Assembly (NCBI GenBank): GCA_023663945.1
Contig: JAMPGL010000023.1
Coordinates: forward strand, 1 to 56,207
Direction of reading: 5' to 3'
Origin: Lachnospiraceae bacterium
GTDB taxonomy: Bacteria; Bacillota; Clostridia; Lachnospirales; Lachnospiraceae
DNA: 56,207 nucleotides
Made by a program: the position numbers and the translations under genes. The notes under the pieces are model-generated. The model searched no databases. It saw only the letters and a list, made by a program, of their open reading frames with translations, and was not told where the DNA came from. Positions 7,279-17,177 of the stretch are shown here, one piece after another (within the stretch, counting starts at the first letter, position 1; each line of letters begins with the position of its first letter).

Positions 7279-7734
7279 GTGAGTATATTTAATTCTTTTA
7301 ACATCAATGCATCCGGCATGACGGCAGAGCGTTACCGGATGGATATTATCTCTGAGAACGTGGCAAATCAGAATACCACCAGAACAGCGGATGGAACTCC
7401 TTACCGCCGTAAAGTAGTGACTTTCGAGGAGAGAGGAGAGAGAGTGGGGAGCTTCAGCAGTTATCTTGGAAGCGCCAGCAGCGCCTATCGGGGGAAGGGC
7501 GTCCGCGTGGGCAAGGTTATGGAAGATAACTGGACGCAGATGAATATGGTCTACGACCCATCGCATCCGGACGCGGATGAGAACGGATATGTTCTTTATC
7601 CAAATGTAAATATCGTTACGGAGATGACCAACCTGATTGACGCAAGCCGTTCCTACGAGGCAAATGCAACCGCGTTCAACGCCAGCAAGAGCATTGCCAT
7701 GAAGGGACTGGAAATGAGCAGCGGCGGGCAGTAA
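7279..7734 (+). CDS. flgC: Flagellar basal-body rod protein FlgC
   Basis: FlgC is a second proximal rod subunit. The 151-residue protein carries the N-terminal motif of flagellar axial proteins (ISENVANQNTTR) and the C-terminal helix typical of the family (EMTNLIDASRSYEANATAF). It starts with GTG at 7279 after a GGAG ribosome site. About 100 bases follow before fliE; they contain only short imperfect repeats of CAGTCAGACA and no gene. Confidence 0.96.
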   Translation: MSIFNSFNINASGMTAERYRMDIISENVANQNTTRTADGTPYRRKVVTFEERGERVGSFSSYLGSASSAYRGKGVRVGKVMEDNWTQMNMVYDPSHPDADENGYVLYPNVNIVTEMTNLIDASRSYEANATAFNASKSIAMKGLEMSSGGQ

Positions 7735-7834
7735 GAGCCGTGTTGAGCAGTTAGATACGGTAACCGGTCAGGCATATTAATCAGTCAGACACAGTAATAG
7801 TCAGACAAATTAATTAGAAAGGCGGATACATAAA

Positions 7835-8149
7835 GTGGATATTTCATCTTTTTACAATATTTCCTCCGGCGCGGTGAGAGAGGCGATCGAGAACTCACCG
7901 TTTGCTTCACAGGAATCTACGGGGGAATTTGCAGATATTTTTGATAAGGCAGTTGAAAATTTAAACTTAACAAACTCCTATCTGTCCGATGCTGAAAACG
8001 AGGAGCTGCGCTGGGCGTTAGGGGAGACGGAAAACACCCATGAACTTTCCATTGCGCTTCAAAAAGCCTCCACGGCATTGCAGTATACGGTTGCAGTCAG
8101 GGATAAATTATTAGAAGCATACCGTGAAATCATGCAGATGCAGATTTAG
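7835..8149 (+). CDS. fliE: Flagellar hook-basal body protein FliE
   Basis: FliE joins the MS ring to the rod and is an early export substrate. The 104-residue product has the family's C-terminal block (HELSIALQKAS, then VAVRDKLLEAYREIMQMQI). It starts with GTG 7835 after an AAAGGCGG ribosome site. It lies between flgC and fliF as in Bacillus. Confidence 0.94.
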   Translation: MDISSFYNISSGAVREAIENSPFASQESTGEFADIFDKAVENLNLTNSYLSDAENEELRWALGETENTHELSIALQKASTALQYTVAVRDKLLEAYREIMQMQI

Positions 8150-8181
8150 AATTAGAGGCTATAACAGGAGAAAGTCATATC

Positions 8182-9777
8182 ATGGCAGATAGATTGAAGG
8201 AACTATTAAACAAGATTCTTGAATGGTGGAACAAATTTTCCACGAAACAGAAAACGTTTATCATATCAGCGGGGGCAGGAATCATACTTGCTCTTGCTGT
8301 TTTGGTTACAATCTTTACGCGCCCGAAGTATGTCCTGCTTTTGAACTGCGAGAGCCAGAAGCAGGCGGCGGAGGTTACGGAGCTGCTTGAAGGAGAGGGA
8401 CTGACTTATACGGTTTCTGATGACGCATATCAGATTAAAATCAAAAAGGGACAGGAAGCGCAGGCAAACATGCTTCTTGCCAGCAACGATATTCAGTCCG
8501 CTTCTTATACCATAGATAATGTTTCAGAAGGCGGATTTTCAACCACGGAGTCGGATAAGCAGAGACGGTATGAGACTTATCTGGAGGAACGGATGGCGAA
8601 GGATATTCTGACGGTGTTTGAACAGGTAAAAAGCGCTGTCGTGGAATATCACATACCGGAGCAGTCCGGAACCCTGATTGCCTCCAAAGAGGACTCATCG
8701 ATTACAATTGTTTTGACTCTGAAGGAGGAAATATCATCGGAGATGGCGGCGGGAATCGCCAAGTTAGCTTCCGTGGCAATGGGAAACGAGACGGCCGAGA
8801 GAGTAGTGATCATGGACAGCGCAGGAAACGTGCTTTACAGCGGAAGCGATGAGTACAGCGCAAGCGGCGCGGCAAGCAGCCAGCTCAGCATTAAATCTCA
8901 GTGGGAGACCAAGGTCAAGGAAGAGGTCAGACAGGTGCTCCTTGGAACCAACGAATTTGACCGCGTGGAAGTGGCGGCAAATCTGGTACTTGATTTTTCT
9001 ACTTCCAAAGTGAGAGAGCACGAATATTATACAGATGGAGACAACACGCAGGGGTATCTGTCATCCAGCAGAACTTACTCCTCAACTGCCGAAAACGGCA
9101 ACGGGGAGGTTCCGGGAACCGACGCTAACGGGGAACCGGAATATATGTACCAGGATAACAGCAGCAGCAGTTCTGAGACAGAAGAAGAGGAACTAAAGTA
9201 CCTCCCGAATGAGCGGATCGTAGATAAGGATGTGCTTCCGGGCAACGTTGATTATTCACAGTCCAGCATCTCACTTGCGGCAACGACCTTGAATCTGGTA
9301 AGAGAAGAGGACATCAGGGCTCAGGGGCTTCTGGACGGAGGCGTGACATGGGATGAGTATAAGCTTGCCAACGCAGGACGGACGCAGATTACGGTGCCGG
9401 ACGAGATTTATGACGTAGTTGCCAAGGCAACCGGATTTCCGGCAGAGAACATTGCCATCGTGGCATATTCGGAAAATGTGTTTTTTGACAGAGAAGGTCT
9501 TGGCATAACCGGTTCTGACATTATGCAGATTGTTTTGATCGTGGTTATCTTAGCGCTTCTTGCATTTGTGGTTCTGCGCAGTATGCGTTCCGACAAGCAG
9601 GCAGAACAGCCGGAGGAGCTTTCCGTGGAGACACTGCTTCAATCTCAGCCGGATTTAGAGCTTGAAGATATTGGGGTTGAGACCATATCGGAGACCCGGA
9701 GGCTGATAGAGAAGTTTGTGGATGAAAATCCGGAGGCAGTGGCAAATCTGCTCCGGAACTGGTTAAATGAGGAGTAG
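8182..9777 (+). CDS. fliF: Flagellar MS-ring protein FliF
   Basis: FliF forms the membrane/supramembrane ring that seeds flagellar assembly and holds the C-ring. The protein is 531 residues. It has an N-terminal membrane helix (about residues 26-46), ring-building YscJ/FliF folds, a Ser/Glu-rich variable loop (about residues 315-340), a second membrane helix (about 438-462), and a C-terminal acidic tail that binds FliG (MGxxxIRNWLNEE-like end: NLLRNWLNEE). The ATG at 8182 follows an AGGAGAAAG ribosome site. Confidence 0.97.
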   Translation: MADRLKELLNKILEWWNKFSTKQKTFIISAGAGIILALAVLVTIFTRPKYVLLLNCESQKQAAEVTELLEGEGLTYTVSDDAYQIKIKKGQEAQANMLLASNDIQSASYTIDNVSEGGFSTTESDKQRRYETYLEERMAKDILTVFEQVKSAVVEYHIPEQSGTLIASKEDSSITIVLTLKEEISSEMAAGIAKLASVAMGNETAERVVIMDSAGNVLYSGSDEYSASGAASSQLSIKSQWETKVKEEVRQVLLGTNEFDRVEVAANLVLDFSTSKVREHEYYTDGDNTQGYLSSSRTYSSTAENGNGEVPGTDANGEPEYMYQDNSSSSSETEEEELKYLPNERIVDKDVLPGNVDYSQSSISLAATTLNLVREEDIRAQGLLDGGVTWDEYKLANAGRTQITVPDEIYDVVAKATGFPAENIAIVAYSENVFFDREGLGITGSDIMQIVLIVVILALLAFVVLRSMRSDKQAEQPEELSVETLLQSQPDLELEDIGVETISETRRLIEKFVDENPEAVANLLRNWLNEE

Positions 9778-9835
9778 TTTATTATTGTATAAGGGGAAGA
9801 GCACAGTAATAAATACAGTTTGGAGGGAATAGGGT

Positions 9836-10852
9836 ATGCCCAGACTTGCCGACGAAAAAATTAGCGGGCTTCAAAAGGCGTCGATTCTTTTGATTGCCCT
9901 TGGGCCGGAAAAATCGGCTATGATTTTTAAGCATCTGAAAGAAGAGGAGATCGAAGAGCTGACGCTTGAGATTGCCAACACGCGGAGCATCACTCCTCAG
10001 GTAAAAGATGAAGTCATTGATGAGTTTTACCAAGTGTGCCTTGCACAGCAGTATATTGCAGAAGGCGGAATTAACTATGCGAAAGAGCTTCTTGAAAAGG
10101 CGCTTGGTGCGGAAAAGGCAATGGATGTCATTGGAAAGCTGACGGCATCCTTACAGGTTAAGCCTTTTGAATTTGTGCGTAAGACAGAGGCATCACAGCT
10201 TCTTAACTTTATTCAGGATGAGCATCCTCAGACAATCGCACTAATCTTATCTTACCTTCCACTATCACAGTCAGCCACTATCATTGCGTCGCTTCCTCCT
10301 GAGAGACAGGCGGATGTGGCTAAGCGTATTGCATTGATGGACCGGACCAGTCCGGATGTGGTGAAAGAGGTGGAAAAGGTGTTGGAATCAAAGCTTGCAT
10401 CTTTGGTAAATCAGGATTACACCATTATCGGCGGTGTGGATGCGGTGGTAGATATTTTGAACACGGTAGACCGCAGCACCGAAAAACATATTATGGAAAC
10501 ATTGGAAATCGAGGAGCCGGAGCTTGCAGACGAGATCCGGAAGAAGATGTTCGTGTTCGAGGATATTCTGCTGCTTGACGACCGTGCCATTCAGAGAGTG
10601 CTTCGTGATGTGGATAACAATGACCTTGCTATGGCTCTTAAGAGCGCCAATGAGCAGGTACAGAGTGCAATCTTTAATAATATGTCCAAACGTCTTGCAG
10701 TTATGATTAAGGAGGACATGGAATTTATGGGTCCTGTGCGTATGAAGGATGTAGAAGAGGCACAGCAGAAGATTGTAAATATCATCAGGAAGCTGGAGGA
10801 TTCAGGTGAAATTGTCATTTCCAGAGGCGGAGGTGACGAGATCGTTGTATAG
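9836..10852 (+). CDS. fliG: Flagellar motor switch protein FliG
   Basis: FliG is the C-ring subunit that touches the stator and converts ion flow into torque. The 338-residue length is normal. The N-terminal domain starts with GLQKASILLIALGPEKSA, the middle has the EHPQTIALILSYL (EHPQ) motif that contacts FliM, and the C-terminal torque helix has charged residues in the DDRAIQRVLRDVDNNDLAMALK segment. It follows fliF by 58 bases and its 3' end overlaps the likely fliH start. Confidence 0.98.
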   Translation: MPRLADEKISGLQKASILLIALGPEKSAMIFKHLKEEEIEELTLEIANTRSITPQVKDEVIDEFYQVCLAQQYIAEGGINYAKELLEKALGAEKAMDVIGKLTASLQVKPFEFVRKTEASQLLNFIQDEHPQTIALILSYLPLSQSATIIASLPPERQADVAKRIALMDRTSPDVVKEVEKVLESKLASLVNQDYTIIGGVDAVVDILNTVDRSTEKHIMETLEIEEPELADEIRKKMFVFEDILLLDDRAIQRVLRDVDNNDLAMALKSANEQVQSAIFNNMSKRLAVMIKEDMEFMGPVRMKDVEEAQQKIVNIIRKLEDSGEIVISRGGGDEIVV

Positions 10853-11705
10853 TAATCTTTACAAGGCAGGCTGGGTGGTAGTCAACGATGATGCCCGAAT
10901 CATAGATACCAACAAACTGGTAGAGAAGAAGCTTCACGAGGCGGCGAAAGCGGGAAACTACCACGCGCAGGAATCAGAAGAGGAAGGAACAGAAGGTTTT
11001 AATGAGGGAATATCAGCGGAAGCGGTGGATGCGCTTCTGGATCCGGACGGCGAGGGAGCAATCTTGAAGAGCGCTTCCGCGGAAGAGCTTGAGAGAATCA
11101 GGCAGGAATTGGAAGAGGCAAAGGCGGAGCTTTCGAGCGTGCAGGATGAGGCACAGCACCTTTTGGAGAATGCGCAGGCGGAGATTGAGGCAATGAAGAT
11201 GCGCACGTTAAAAGAGGCGGAAGAGCAGGGCTATCAAGAGGGATACAGGCAGGGAATGGACGAGGTGAAAGCGCTTCGGGAAGAGTGCCTTGCGAAAGAA
11301 AAACAGTTAGAAGCGGAGTATACCCAGAGAGTTCGGGAACTGGAACCGGAATTTGTGGATAATCTTACCAGAATTTATGAACATATATTTAAAGTGGATC
11401 TGAGCGAATATCATCAACTGGTGGTTACGCTTCTTACGGATGCTATGCAAAAGGCGGATGTATCAGGCAATATCATTGTCCACGTGGCAAGAGAGGACTA
11501 CGGGACGGTGAGCGAGGCAAAGGAAGAAATTCTCGAAAAGACGGGAATGCTGGCGGAACGGCTGGATATTATTCCCGACATGACGCTGGCGCCTTCGCAA
11601 TGTATGATAGAAACGGAAGGCGGAATCTACGACTGTTCGCTGGGAACGGAGCTTAAAGAGCTCACCAAAAAATTAATGCTGCTTTCCTATAGAGGTGGAG
11701 AATAA
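10833..11705 (+). CDS. fliH: Flagellar assembly protein FliH
   Basis: FliH is the regulator and stalk protein of the FliI export ATPase. The product (290 residues from GTG 10833) has a variable N-terminus, a long charged coiled coil (about 75-165, including the small-residue repeat around EQGYQEGYRQGMDEV) and the C-terminal FliI-binding domain. GTG 10833 (beginning MTRSLYSNLYKAGWVVV) matches the family start and overlaps fliG by 20 bases. GTG 10806, with GGAGGA five bases upstream, is the alternative. Overlap suggests translational coupling. Confidence 0.9.
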   Translation: MTRSLYSNLYKAGWVVVNDDARIIDTNKLVEKKLHEAAKAGNYHAQESEEEGTEGFNEGISAEAVDALLDPDGEGAILKSASAEELERIRQELEEAKAELSSVQDEAQHLLENAQAEIEAMKMRTLKEAEEQGYQEGYRQGMDEVKALREECLAKEKQLEAEYTQRVRELEPEFVDNLTRIYEHIFKVDLSEYHQLVVTLLTDAMQKADVSGNIIVHVAREDYGTVSEAKEEILEKTGMLAERLDIIPDMTLAPSQCMIETEGGIYDCSLGTELKELTKKLMLLSYRGGE

Positions 11706-11706
11706 G

Positions 11707-13032
11707 TTGCAGGTACCGAAAATTAATTTCTTAAAATATGATAGTGTGACCGATGAAACCTTTTTTAAGCTGAAAGGAAAGGTTATCAATGTAATCGGGC
11801 TTACCATTGAATCAGCGGGTCCCAGTGCAAAGCTGGGAGATATTTGCATGATTTATCCCGGCGCCGGGGACGGAGCCCTGCCGCCCACACCTGCGGAGGT
11901 AGTGGGCTTTAAAGAAGGCAAGACGCTTCTGATGCCCTATCAGGATGTGGAGGGAATCGGACCGGGAAGCAGTGTCGAAAACACGGGGGCGCCGCTTACC
12001 GTGCAGGTGGATGGGAGACTGTTGGGGCATACCCTTGACGGCTTCGGGAGACCTACGGAGGAGAATTTTACCCCGAGCGGTAAGATGTATGCGGTGGAGG
12101 CAAGTCCGCCGGATCCTATGAGCCGTAAGATTATCAGCGATGTGCTGACTATGGGAGTAAAGGCGGTAGACGGGCTGATTACCATCGGCAAAGGTCAGAG
12201 AATCGGTATCTTTGCCGGTTCCGGCGTGGGCAAATCCACGCTTATGGGCATGTTCGCCCGAAATACCAAGGCGGACATCAATGTGATTGCCCTGATTGGG
12301 GAGCGCGGCAGGGAAGTGAGAGAGTTTATCGAAAGAGACTTAGGACCGGAAGGAATGAAACGATCCGTGGTGGTGGTTGCCACTTCGGATAAACCGGCGT
12401 TAGAGCGTAAAAAGGCGGCACAGACGGCTACGGCGATTGCAGAGTATTTCCGCGATCAGGGTAAGGATGTGCTCCTTATGATGGATAATCTGACCCGTTT
12501 TTCCATGGCGCAGAGGGAAATCGGTCTTGCCAGCGGGGAACCGCCGGTGTCAAGGGGCTACCCGCCCAGTGTGTATTCGGAGATGCCAAAGCTTTTAGAG
12601 CGTGCAGGCTGTTCCGATAAAGGTTCAATCACCGGTCTTTACGCCGTGCTTGTAGATGGAGACGACTTTAACGAGCCCATTACGGATACTGCAAGAAGTA
12701 TTCTGGATGGCCATATTATGCTGAACCGGAAACTTGCGCACAAAAATCATTATCCGGCGGTTGACGTTTTGCAGAGCATTTCCAGATGCATGAGCCAGGT
12801 TGCGGACAGAGAGCATAAGCTTTACGCCGGAAGGCTTAAGAATGTTCTTGCCACCTACAATGAGGCGGAGGATTTGATCAACATAGGCGCATACAAAAAC
12901 GGAAGCAATCCGGGAATTGATTATGCAATACAAAAGATTCAGGAGGTCAATGAGTTCCTGATGCAGGATGTAAACGATAAATTCACCTTTGAGGAGACCT
13001 TAGAGCTTTTAAAGGGAATTTTTGAAGAATAA
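11707..13032 (+). CDS. fliI: Flagellum-specific ATPase FliI
   Basis: FliI is the F1-beta-like ATPase that helps load substrates into the flagellar export gate. The sequence has the Walker A motif GSGVGKST (about residue 178), a Walker B segment around DVLLMMDNLTRF, and the T3SS ATPase signature PPSVYSEMPKLLERAG. Length is 441 residues. TTG 11707 is preferred because GGTGGAG lies six bases upstream, while GTG 11695 lacks a suitably spaced ribosome site. It overlaps or abuts the end of fliH, supporting coupling. Confidence 0.97.
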   Translation: MQVPKINFLKYDSVTDETFFKLKGKVINVIGLTIESAGPSAKLGDICMIYPGAGDGALPPTPAEVVGFKEGKTLLMPYQDVEGIGPGSSVENTGAPLTVQVDGRLLGHTLDGFGRPTEENFTPSGKMYAVEASPPDPMSRKIISDVLTMGVKAVDGLITIGKGQRIGIFAGSGVGKSTLMGMFARNTKADINVIALIGERGREVREFIERDLGPEGMKRSVVVVATSDKPALERKKAAQTATAIAEYFRDQGKDVLLMMDNLTRFSMAQREIGLASGEPPVSRGYPPSVYSEMPKLLERAGCSDKGSITGLYAVLVDGDDFNEPITDTARSILDGHIMLNRKLAHKNHYPAVDVLQSISRCMSQVADREHKLYAGRLKNVLATYNEAEDLINIGAYKNGSNPGIDYAIQKIQEVNEFLMQDVNDKFTFEETLELLKGIFEE

Positions 13033-13057
13033 TTGACGGGCTGAAACGGAGCGGTAA

Positions 13058-13501
13058 ATGGCAAAATTTATTTATCGAATGCAGAGCATCCTTGACATCA
13101 AGGTGAAAATGGAAGATCAGGCAAAAACAGAGTTTGCCACAGCCAAAATGCATCTTGACGAGGAGGAGGAGAGGCTTCAGTATCTCAAAGACAGAAAGAC
13201 AGGCTATGAACAGTCGGGAAGGGAACTCCGAAGGGATGACCTGAAGGTTTTTGAGATTATTGAAAATAAAGAAGCGATTGACCGGATGGAAGAGTTTATT
13301 TTAATCCAGATGGACAACGTAAGGAAAGCTGAGAGAGCGCTTGACGAGGCGCGGGCACGGCTTACGGAAGCTATGCAGGAAAGTAAAACCCATGAGAAAC
13401 TGCGTGAAAAAGCATTTGATGAGTTTATTCATGAGGAAAATGCAAAAGAGGCAAAGGAAGTGGATGAGCTTACCAGCTATACGCACAGCAGGAGATCATA
13501 G
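13058..13501 (+). CDS. fliJ: Flagellar export protein FliJ
   Basis: FliJ is the coiled-coil export chaperone and rotor-like partner of FliI. The 147-residue protein is almost entirely helical, starts with FIYRMQSILDIKVKMEDQAK (typical FliJ opening) and is rich in Lys/Glu heptads. It lies 25 bases after fliI, as expected. Confidence 0.9.
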   Translation: MAKFIYRMQSILDIKVKMEDQAKTEFATAKMHLDEEEERLQYLKDRKTGYEQSGRELRRDDLKVFEIIENKEAIDRMEEFILIQMDNVRKAERALDEARARLTEAMQESKTHEKLREKAFDEFIHEENAKEAKEVDELTSYTHSRRS

Positions 13502-13567
13502 CAGAAAGTATGCGTGTGCACGGCATATGTGCGCACAGTACGCATAGGAAAGAGTGGAATTAGAACG

Positions 13568-14449
13568 ATGCCGATTGACGAAGAACTTACGCCGGAAGAT
13601 GCCAAACTGGAAAAACAGCGTCTTAAGGAAGAAAAGAAAAAATTAAAAGAAGAACAGAAGGCACAGCGCAAGGAAGCCAAGGCAAGGGCAAAGGAGATTG
13701 CCGTAAGACAGGCGGATCTTTCCGAGGAAGAGGAAGCAAACACCGGCTCCGTGTTTTTAGTTACCTTTGTGATTGTGCTGATTTGGATTGCAATCCTATG
13801 TCTGGTAGTAAAGCTGGATTTCGGCGGATTTGGGAGCAATGTGCTCACTCCGATTTTAAAGGATGTGCCGATTCTCAATCTGATCCTTCCCGGCAACACG
13901 GATGTTGCGGTGGATGAGGAAGAGAGCGAAGCTTATGGAGGCTACAACAACCTGCGGGAAGCAGTGGATTATATTAAGGAATTAGAGCTTGAGCTTGAAA
14001 GGGCGCAGTCCGCAGAGACGGACAGCTCCGACGAGGTGGAACAGCTCCGCGCAGAGGTGGAGCGTCTGAAAACCTTTGAGGACAGCCAAGTGGAATTTCA
14101 GCGGATCAAGACCGAATTTTACGAGGAAGTGGTCTATGCAGACAAGGGACCCGGAATCGAGGAATACCGGAAGTATTACGAGGGGATTGACCCGGCTACC
14201 GCAGAATATTTGTATAAACAGGTGGTTCAGGAGATCGAGGAAAGCGACGAGATCAAGGATTACGCCAAGGCGTACTCGGAGATGAAGCCCAAGGAAGCGG
14301 CGGCAATCTTTGAGGACATGACGGATAATCTGGAACTGGCGGCAAGAATACTGGGTGTAATGGAAGCAGATGACAGAGGAAAGATTTTGGGGGTTATGGA
14401 CCCGGAAATAGCGGCGAGACTTACCAAAATTATGGATCCTGAGTCTTAA
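13568..14449 (+). CDS. MotE-like flagellar protein with MgtE-N type C-terminal domain
   Basis: This 293-residue protein sits at the place of ylxF in Bacillus. It has a strongly charged Lys/Glu N-terminus (1-60), one membrane helix (about 65-85), a coiled coil (about 130-180) and a C-terminal domain with the repeated ILGVM-EADDRGKILGVMDPE pattern of MgtE-N/MotE proteins. In other bacteria MotE is a chaperone for motor/stator assembly; here the role is inferred. Start 13568 (MPIDEEL) is chosen because the upstream extension of the frame has no ribosome site. Confidence 0.78.
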   Translation: MPIDEELTPEDAKLEKQRLKEEKKKLKEEQKAQRKEAKARAKEIAVRQADLSEEEEANTGSVFLVTFVIVLIWIAILCLVVKLDFGGFGSNVLTPILKDVPILNLILPGNTDVAVDEEESEAYGGYNNLREAVDYIKELELELERAQSAETDSSDEVEQLRAEVERLKTFEDSQVEFQRIKTEFYEEVVYADKGPGIEEYRKYYEGIDPATAEYLYKQVVQEIEESDEIKDYAKAYSEMKPKEAAAIFEDMTDNLELAARILGVMEADDRGKILGVMDPEIAARLTKIMDPES

Positions 14450-14529
14450 GAAATCTGCTCCTTAAACCGATATAAATTTTGTACCTTGAAAAAGAGCTTA
14501 TACAGCTTATAAAGAATGGAGGAATGTGA

Positions 14530-15939
14530 ATGACGAGCACACCTGTAAAGAGCGTGGACGCCCTGATGAATTTTGTGGGCGGAAAGAACCTCACACCAAC
14601 GGGTGGTACGAACCAGACAGGCAGTTTTGGCGATCTGATGTCAAAGACAGCAGGCGGCGGCAAGGATTTAAGCACGCCGAAGCAGGCTGAGACGGCAAAG
14701 GTAACTTCCAAGGATGCGGCAGCACGTGACATGAAGCAGGGACGCACGGACAACGTAAAACCTGCAAAAGAAGCAGAAACCCCTGCAGAAACCGCAGAAG
14801 CGGCAGGGACGGCGGGAGCGGAGCAGGCAGAAGCAGTACAGGAAGCCGGGTCAGAGCTTGTTAAGGAAATTGCAGGGGAACTTGGAGTTTCCGAGGAAGA
14901 TGTCTTAAAGGCAATGGAAGAACTTGGTCTTTCCATTTATCAGCTTTTTGAGCCCGCCAATTTGACACAGCTTGTCCTTAACGTTTCCGGAGAGACAGAA
15001 GCCACGGCGCTTCTTACGGACGAGGGACTTTTTACAAAGCTGCAGAACGTTCTGAAGATGGCAGAGGGAACTTTAGAGGATCTGGCAGAGGATTTAAAGC
15101 TTAAGCCGGAAGATATGAAGGAAGTTCTCGGACAGCTTAAGGCAGAGCAGGACAATACGGCGGCAGCTCCAAAAGAGATTCCCGAGGAGGCAGAAGAATC
15201 GGCACCGAAGATTACCATCGATGTAAAGGTAAACGGCGAGACCGTAAAGCTCTCAGCTGATGAAAACGGAAATGTTCAAAAGACTATCGGGGTCGTATCA
15301 CAGACAACAGAAGAGACAGCCGCAAAACCTGAAAACCAGAAACAGGAAGGCGGAGAAATGAAAGGAAAGTCTGAAGGGAATGAACACGGCAATGCTTTAT
15401 TTGAGACAGCGCTTCAAGACAGAGCGCAGGTTCAGGAGGCAGAGGCACCCCAGCAGGCGCAAAGCTTTTTCAGTGAACAGACGCAGGACATCATGAATCA
15501 GATCATGGATTACATGAAGATTCAGTTAAGACCCGGAATGGATCAGCTTGAAATGCAGCTTCATCCGGCAAGCCTTGGAAGTGTACAGATTCAGATCACT
15601 TCAAGAGGCGGAGAGGTGACCGCACAGTTCCATGTACAAAATGAAACCGTCAAGGCAGCCATTGAAAGCCAGATCATGGAGTTAAAGGAAAGCTTAAAGG
15701 ATCAGGGCGTCAAGGTAGAAGCCGTTCAGGTTACGGTGGAAAACCACGGGTTTGAGAGCAATCTCTGGCAGGGTCAGGGAAGAGAGCAAAACGCGGATTC
15801 CCAAAATGGAAGAAGAGCTCCCAGAAGAATCAACTTAAACGAGCTTGACGAGCTTTTTGAGGAAGAGGCAAGCGAAGAGGAAATTTTAAACGCCCGGGTA
15901 ATGGAAATGAATGGAACCACAGTAGATTATACGGCATAA
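14530..15939 (+). CDS. fliK: Flagellar hook-length control protein FliK
   Basis: FliK is the exported ruler that sets hook length and switches export specificity. The N-terminal two thirds (469 residues in total) are Ala/Glu-rich, low-complexity and poorly conserved. The C-terminal Flg_hook domain is clear at about residues 335-410, with LRPGMDQLEMQLHPASLGSV and then VTAQFHVQNETVKAAIE. ATG 14530 has GGAGGA about seven bases upstream. It precedes flgD, the hook cap. Confidence 0.93.
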   Translation: MTSTPVKSVDALMNFVGGKNLTPTGGTNQTGSFGDLMSKTAGGGKDLSTPKQAETAKVTSKDAAARDMKQGRTDNVKPAKEAETPAETAEAAGTAGAEQAEAVQEAGSELVKEIAGELGVSEEDVLKAMEELGLSIYQLFEPANLTQLVLNVSGETEATALLTDEGLFTKLQNVLKMAEGTLEDLAEDLKLKPEDMKEVLGQLKAEQDNTAAAPKEIPEEAEESAPKITIDVKVNGETVKLSADENGNVQKTIGVVSQTTEETAAKPENQKQEGGEMKGKSEGNEHGNALFETALQDRAQVQEAEAPQQAQSFFSEQTQDIMNQIMDYMKIQLRPGMDQLEMQLHPASLGSVQIQITSRGGEVTAQFHVQNETVKAAIESQIMELKESLKDQGVKVEAVQVTVENHGFESNLWQGQGREQNADSQNGRRAPRRINLNELDELFEEEASEEEILNARVMEMNGTTVDYTA

Positions 15940-15989
15940 CATGTGTTATGACATTGAATAACAGGTGTCAGGCACGGAAGGGAGATTAC

Positions 15990-16718
15990 ATGTCAGTTAG
16001 CGCAGTAATAAAAGACGGAAAGGTTGTTGAGACAGCGGCGGAAAGTTCCGTTAAAAAAGCGGCTTCCAGCAGTGGAATGGATAAGGATGCATTCTTACAG
16101 CTTTTAGTAGCTCAGATGAAGTATCAGGATCCGTTAGAGCCCACATCCAATACGGAATACATTGCACAGTATGCAACTTTTTCACAGGTAGAACAGATAC
16201 AGAACATGGCATCCACAATGGAGCTTACCAGAGCGTCTTCCATGGTAGGGAAATTGGTTGAGGTACAGACTACAGATTCTAACGGCGACAGCAAGAGCGT
16301 TCAGGGCAAGGTAGAATATGTGGCATATGAGAACAATAAAGCGTATGTATCCATCAATGGACAGCTCTACTCAGCAGACGATGTAAGCGCAGTGGTAGAT
16401 GATACTTATCAGGCGGCTCTTGATCTTGCAGTTTCTTTTGCAAAAGCAATGAATCAGCTTCCTACACTGGAATATCTGACAACGGCTGATAAAGAAGCAG
16501 TTGAGACACTGCAAAAAGGCTTCAATAGCATGAGCGCATATCAGCAGTCCTTTATTTCAGAGGAGTACATCAAGAAGCTTCAAAAGTATGTGGAGCAGAT
16601 GGCAAAGCTTGAGGAAGCAGAAGAGAAGAAGAACAAAGAGGAAGAGGAAAGCAAGGACGGGGAAAGCACCGAGACCACGGAAGGGACAGAAGGTGTAGCA
16701 GATGAAGGTTCAGAATAA
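15990..16718 (+). CDS. flgD: Flagellar hook capping protein FlgD
   Basis: FlgD is the scaffold that caps the growing hook. The diagnostic N-terminal region is present (MDKDAFLQLLVAQMKYQDPL, then NTEYIAQYATFSQVEQ). The C-terminal part is atypical: after the first beta-rich segment it runs into a helical region and a Lys/Glu/Thr-rich acidic tail (about 210-242). Total 242 residues from ATG 15990, which follows GGAAGGGA; the longer frame from 15948 lacks a ribosome site. It overlaps the next gene by 17 bases. Confidence 0.93.
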   Translation: MSVSAVIKDGKVVETAAESSVKKAASSSGMDKDAFLQLLVAQMKYQDPLEPTSNTEYIAQYATFSQVEQIQNMASTMELTRASSMVGKLVEVQTTDSNGDSKSVQGKVEYVAYENNKAYVSINGQLYSADDVSAVVDDTYQAALDLAVSFAKAMNQLPTLEYLTTADKEAVETLQKGFNSMSAYQQSFISEEYIKKLQKYVEQMAKLEEAEEKKNKEEEESKDGESTETTEGTEGVADEGSE

Positions 16719-17100
16719 TTCGTTTCTTTCAATTGAACAGCTCCAAGACCAGTACTTAAGCGCTGGAAAGATGCCGACGACGGCAAAAACCCCGGGAGGC
16801 AGAAGCTTTCAGGAGATTTTGGCGGACAGCCAGAGCAAATCCAAAGGCGAGGTGCGGTTTTCCAAACATGCGGCAGGGAGGCTTGCAGACCGGAATATCG
16901 AACTGACCGAAAGCCAGATGAACCGGCTTGCGGAAGGGGCACAGAAAGCAGGAGCAAAAGGAATCAAAGAATCGCTGGTCATTGTAGATCAACTGGCTTT
17001 TATCGTAAATATTCCAAATAGTACGGTAGTGACAGCCATGAACAGACAGGACGCAGCAGAAAACGTATTTACTAACATTGACGGAGCCGTAATTATATAG
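16702..17100 (+). CDS. TIGR02530-type flagellar operon protein
   Basis: This 132-residue protein belongs to the small family of unknown function found between flgD and flgE in many firmicutes and spirochaetes. The conserved centre is VRFSKHAAGRLADRNIELT, followed by ESLVIVDQLAFIVNIPN. It starts inside the end of flgD, implying coupled translation. A part in hook assembly is inferred from position only. Confidence 0.85.
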   Translation: MKVQNNSFLSIEQLQDQYLSAGKMPTTAKTPGGRSFQEILADSQSKSKGEVRFSKHAAGRLADRNIELTESQMNRLAEGAQKAGAKGIKESLVIVDQLAFIVNIPNSTVVTAMNRQDAAENVFTNIDGAVII

Positions 17101-17177
17101 CCGGACCTTTTGGAGGCTTAACGTTCCCGAATGACAGACGGAACAGATACGGCACAGATTAAGGAGGTCATTTCACT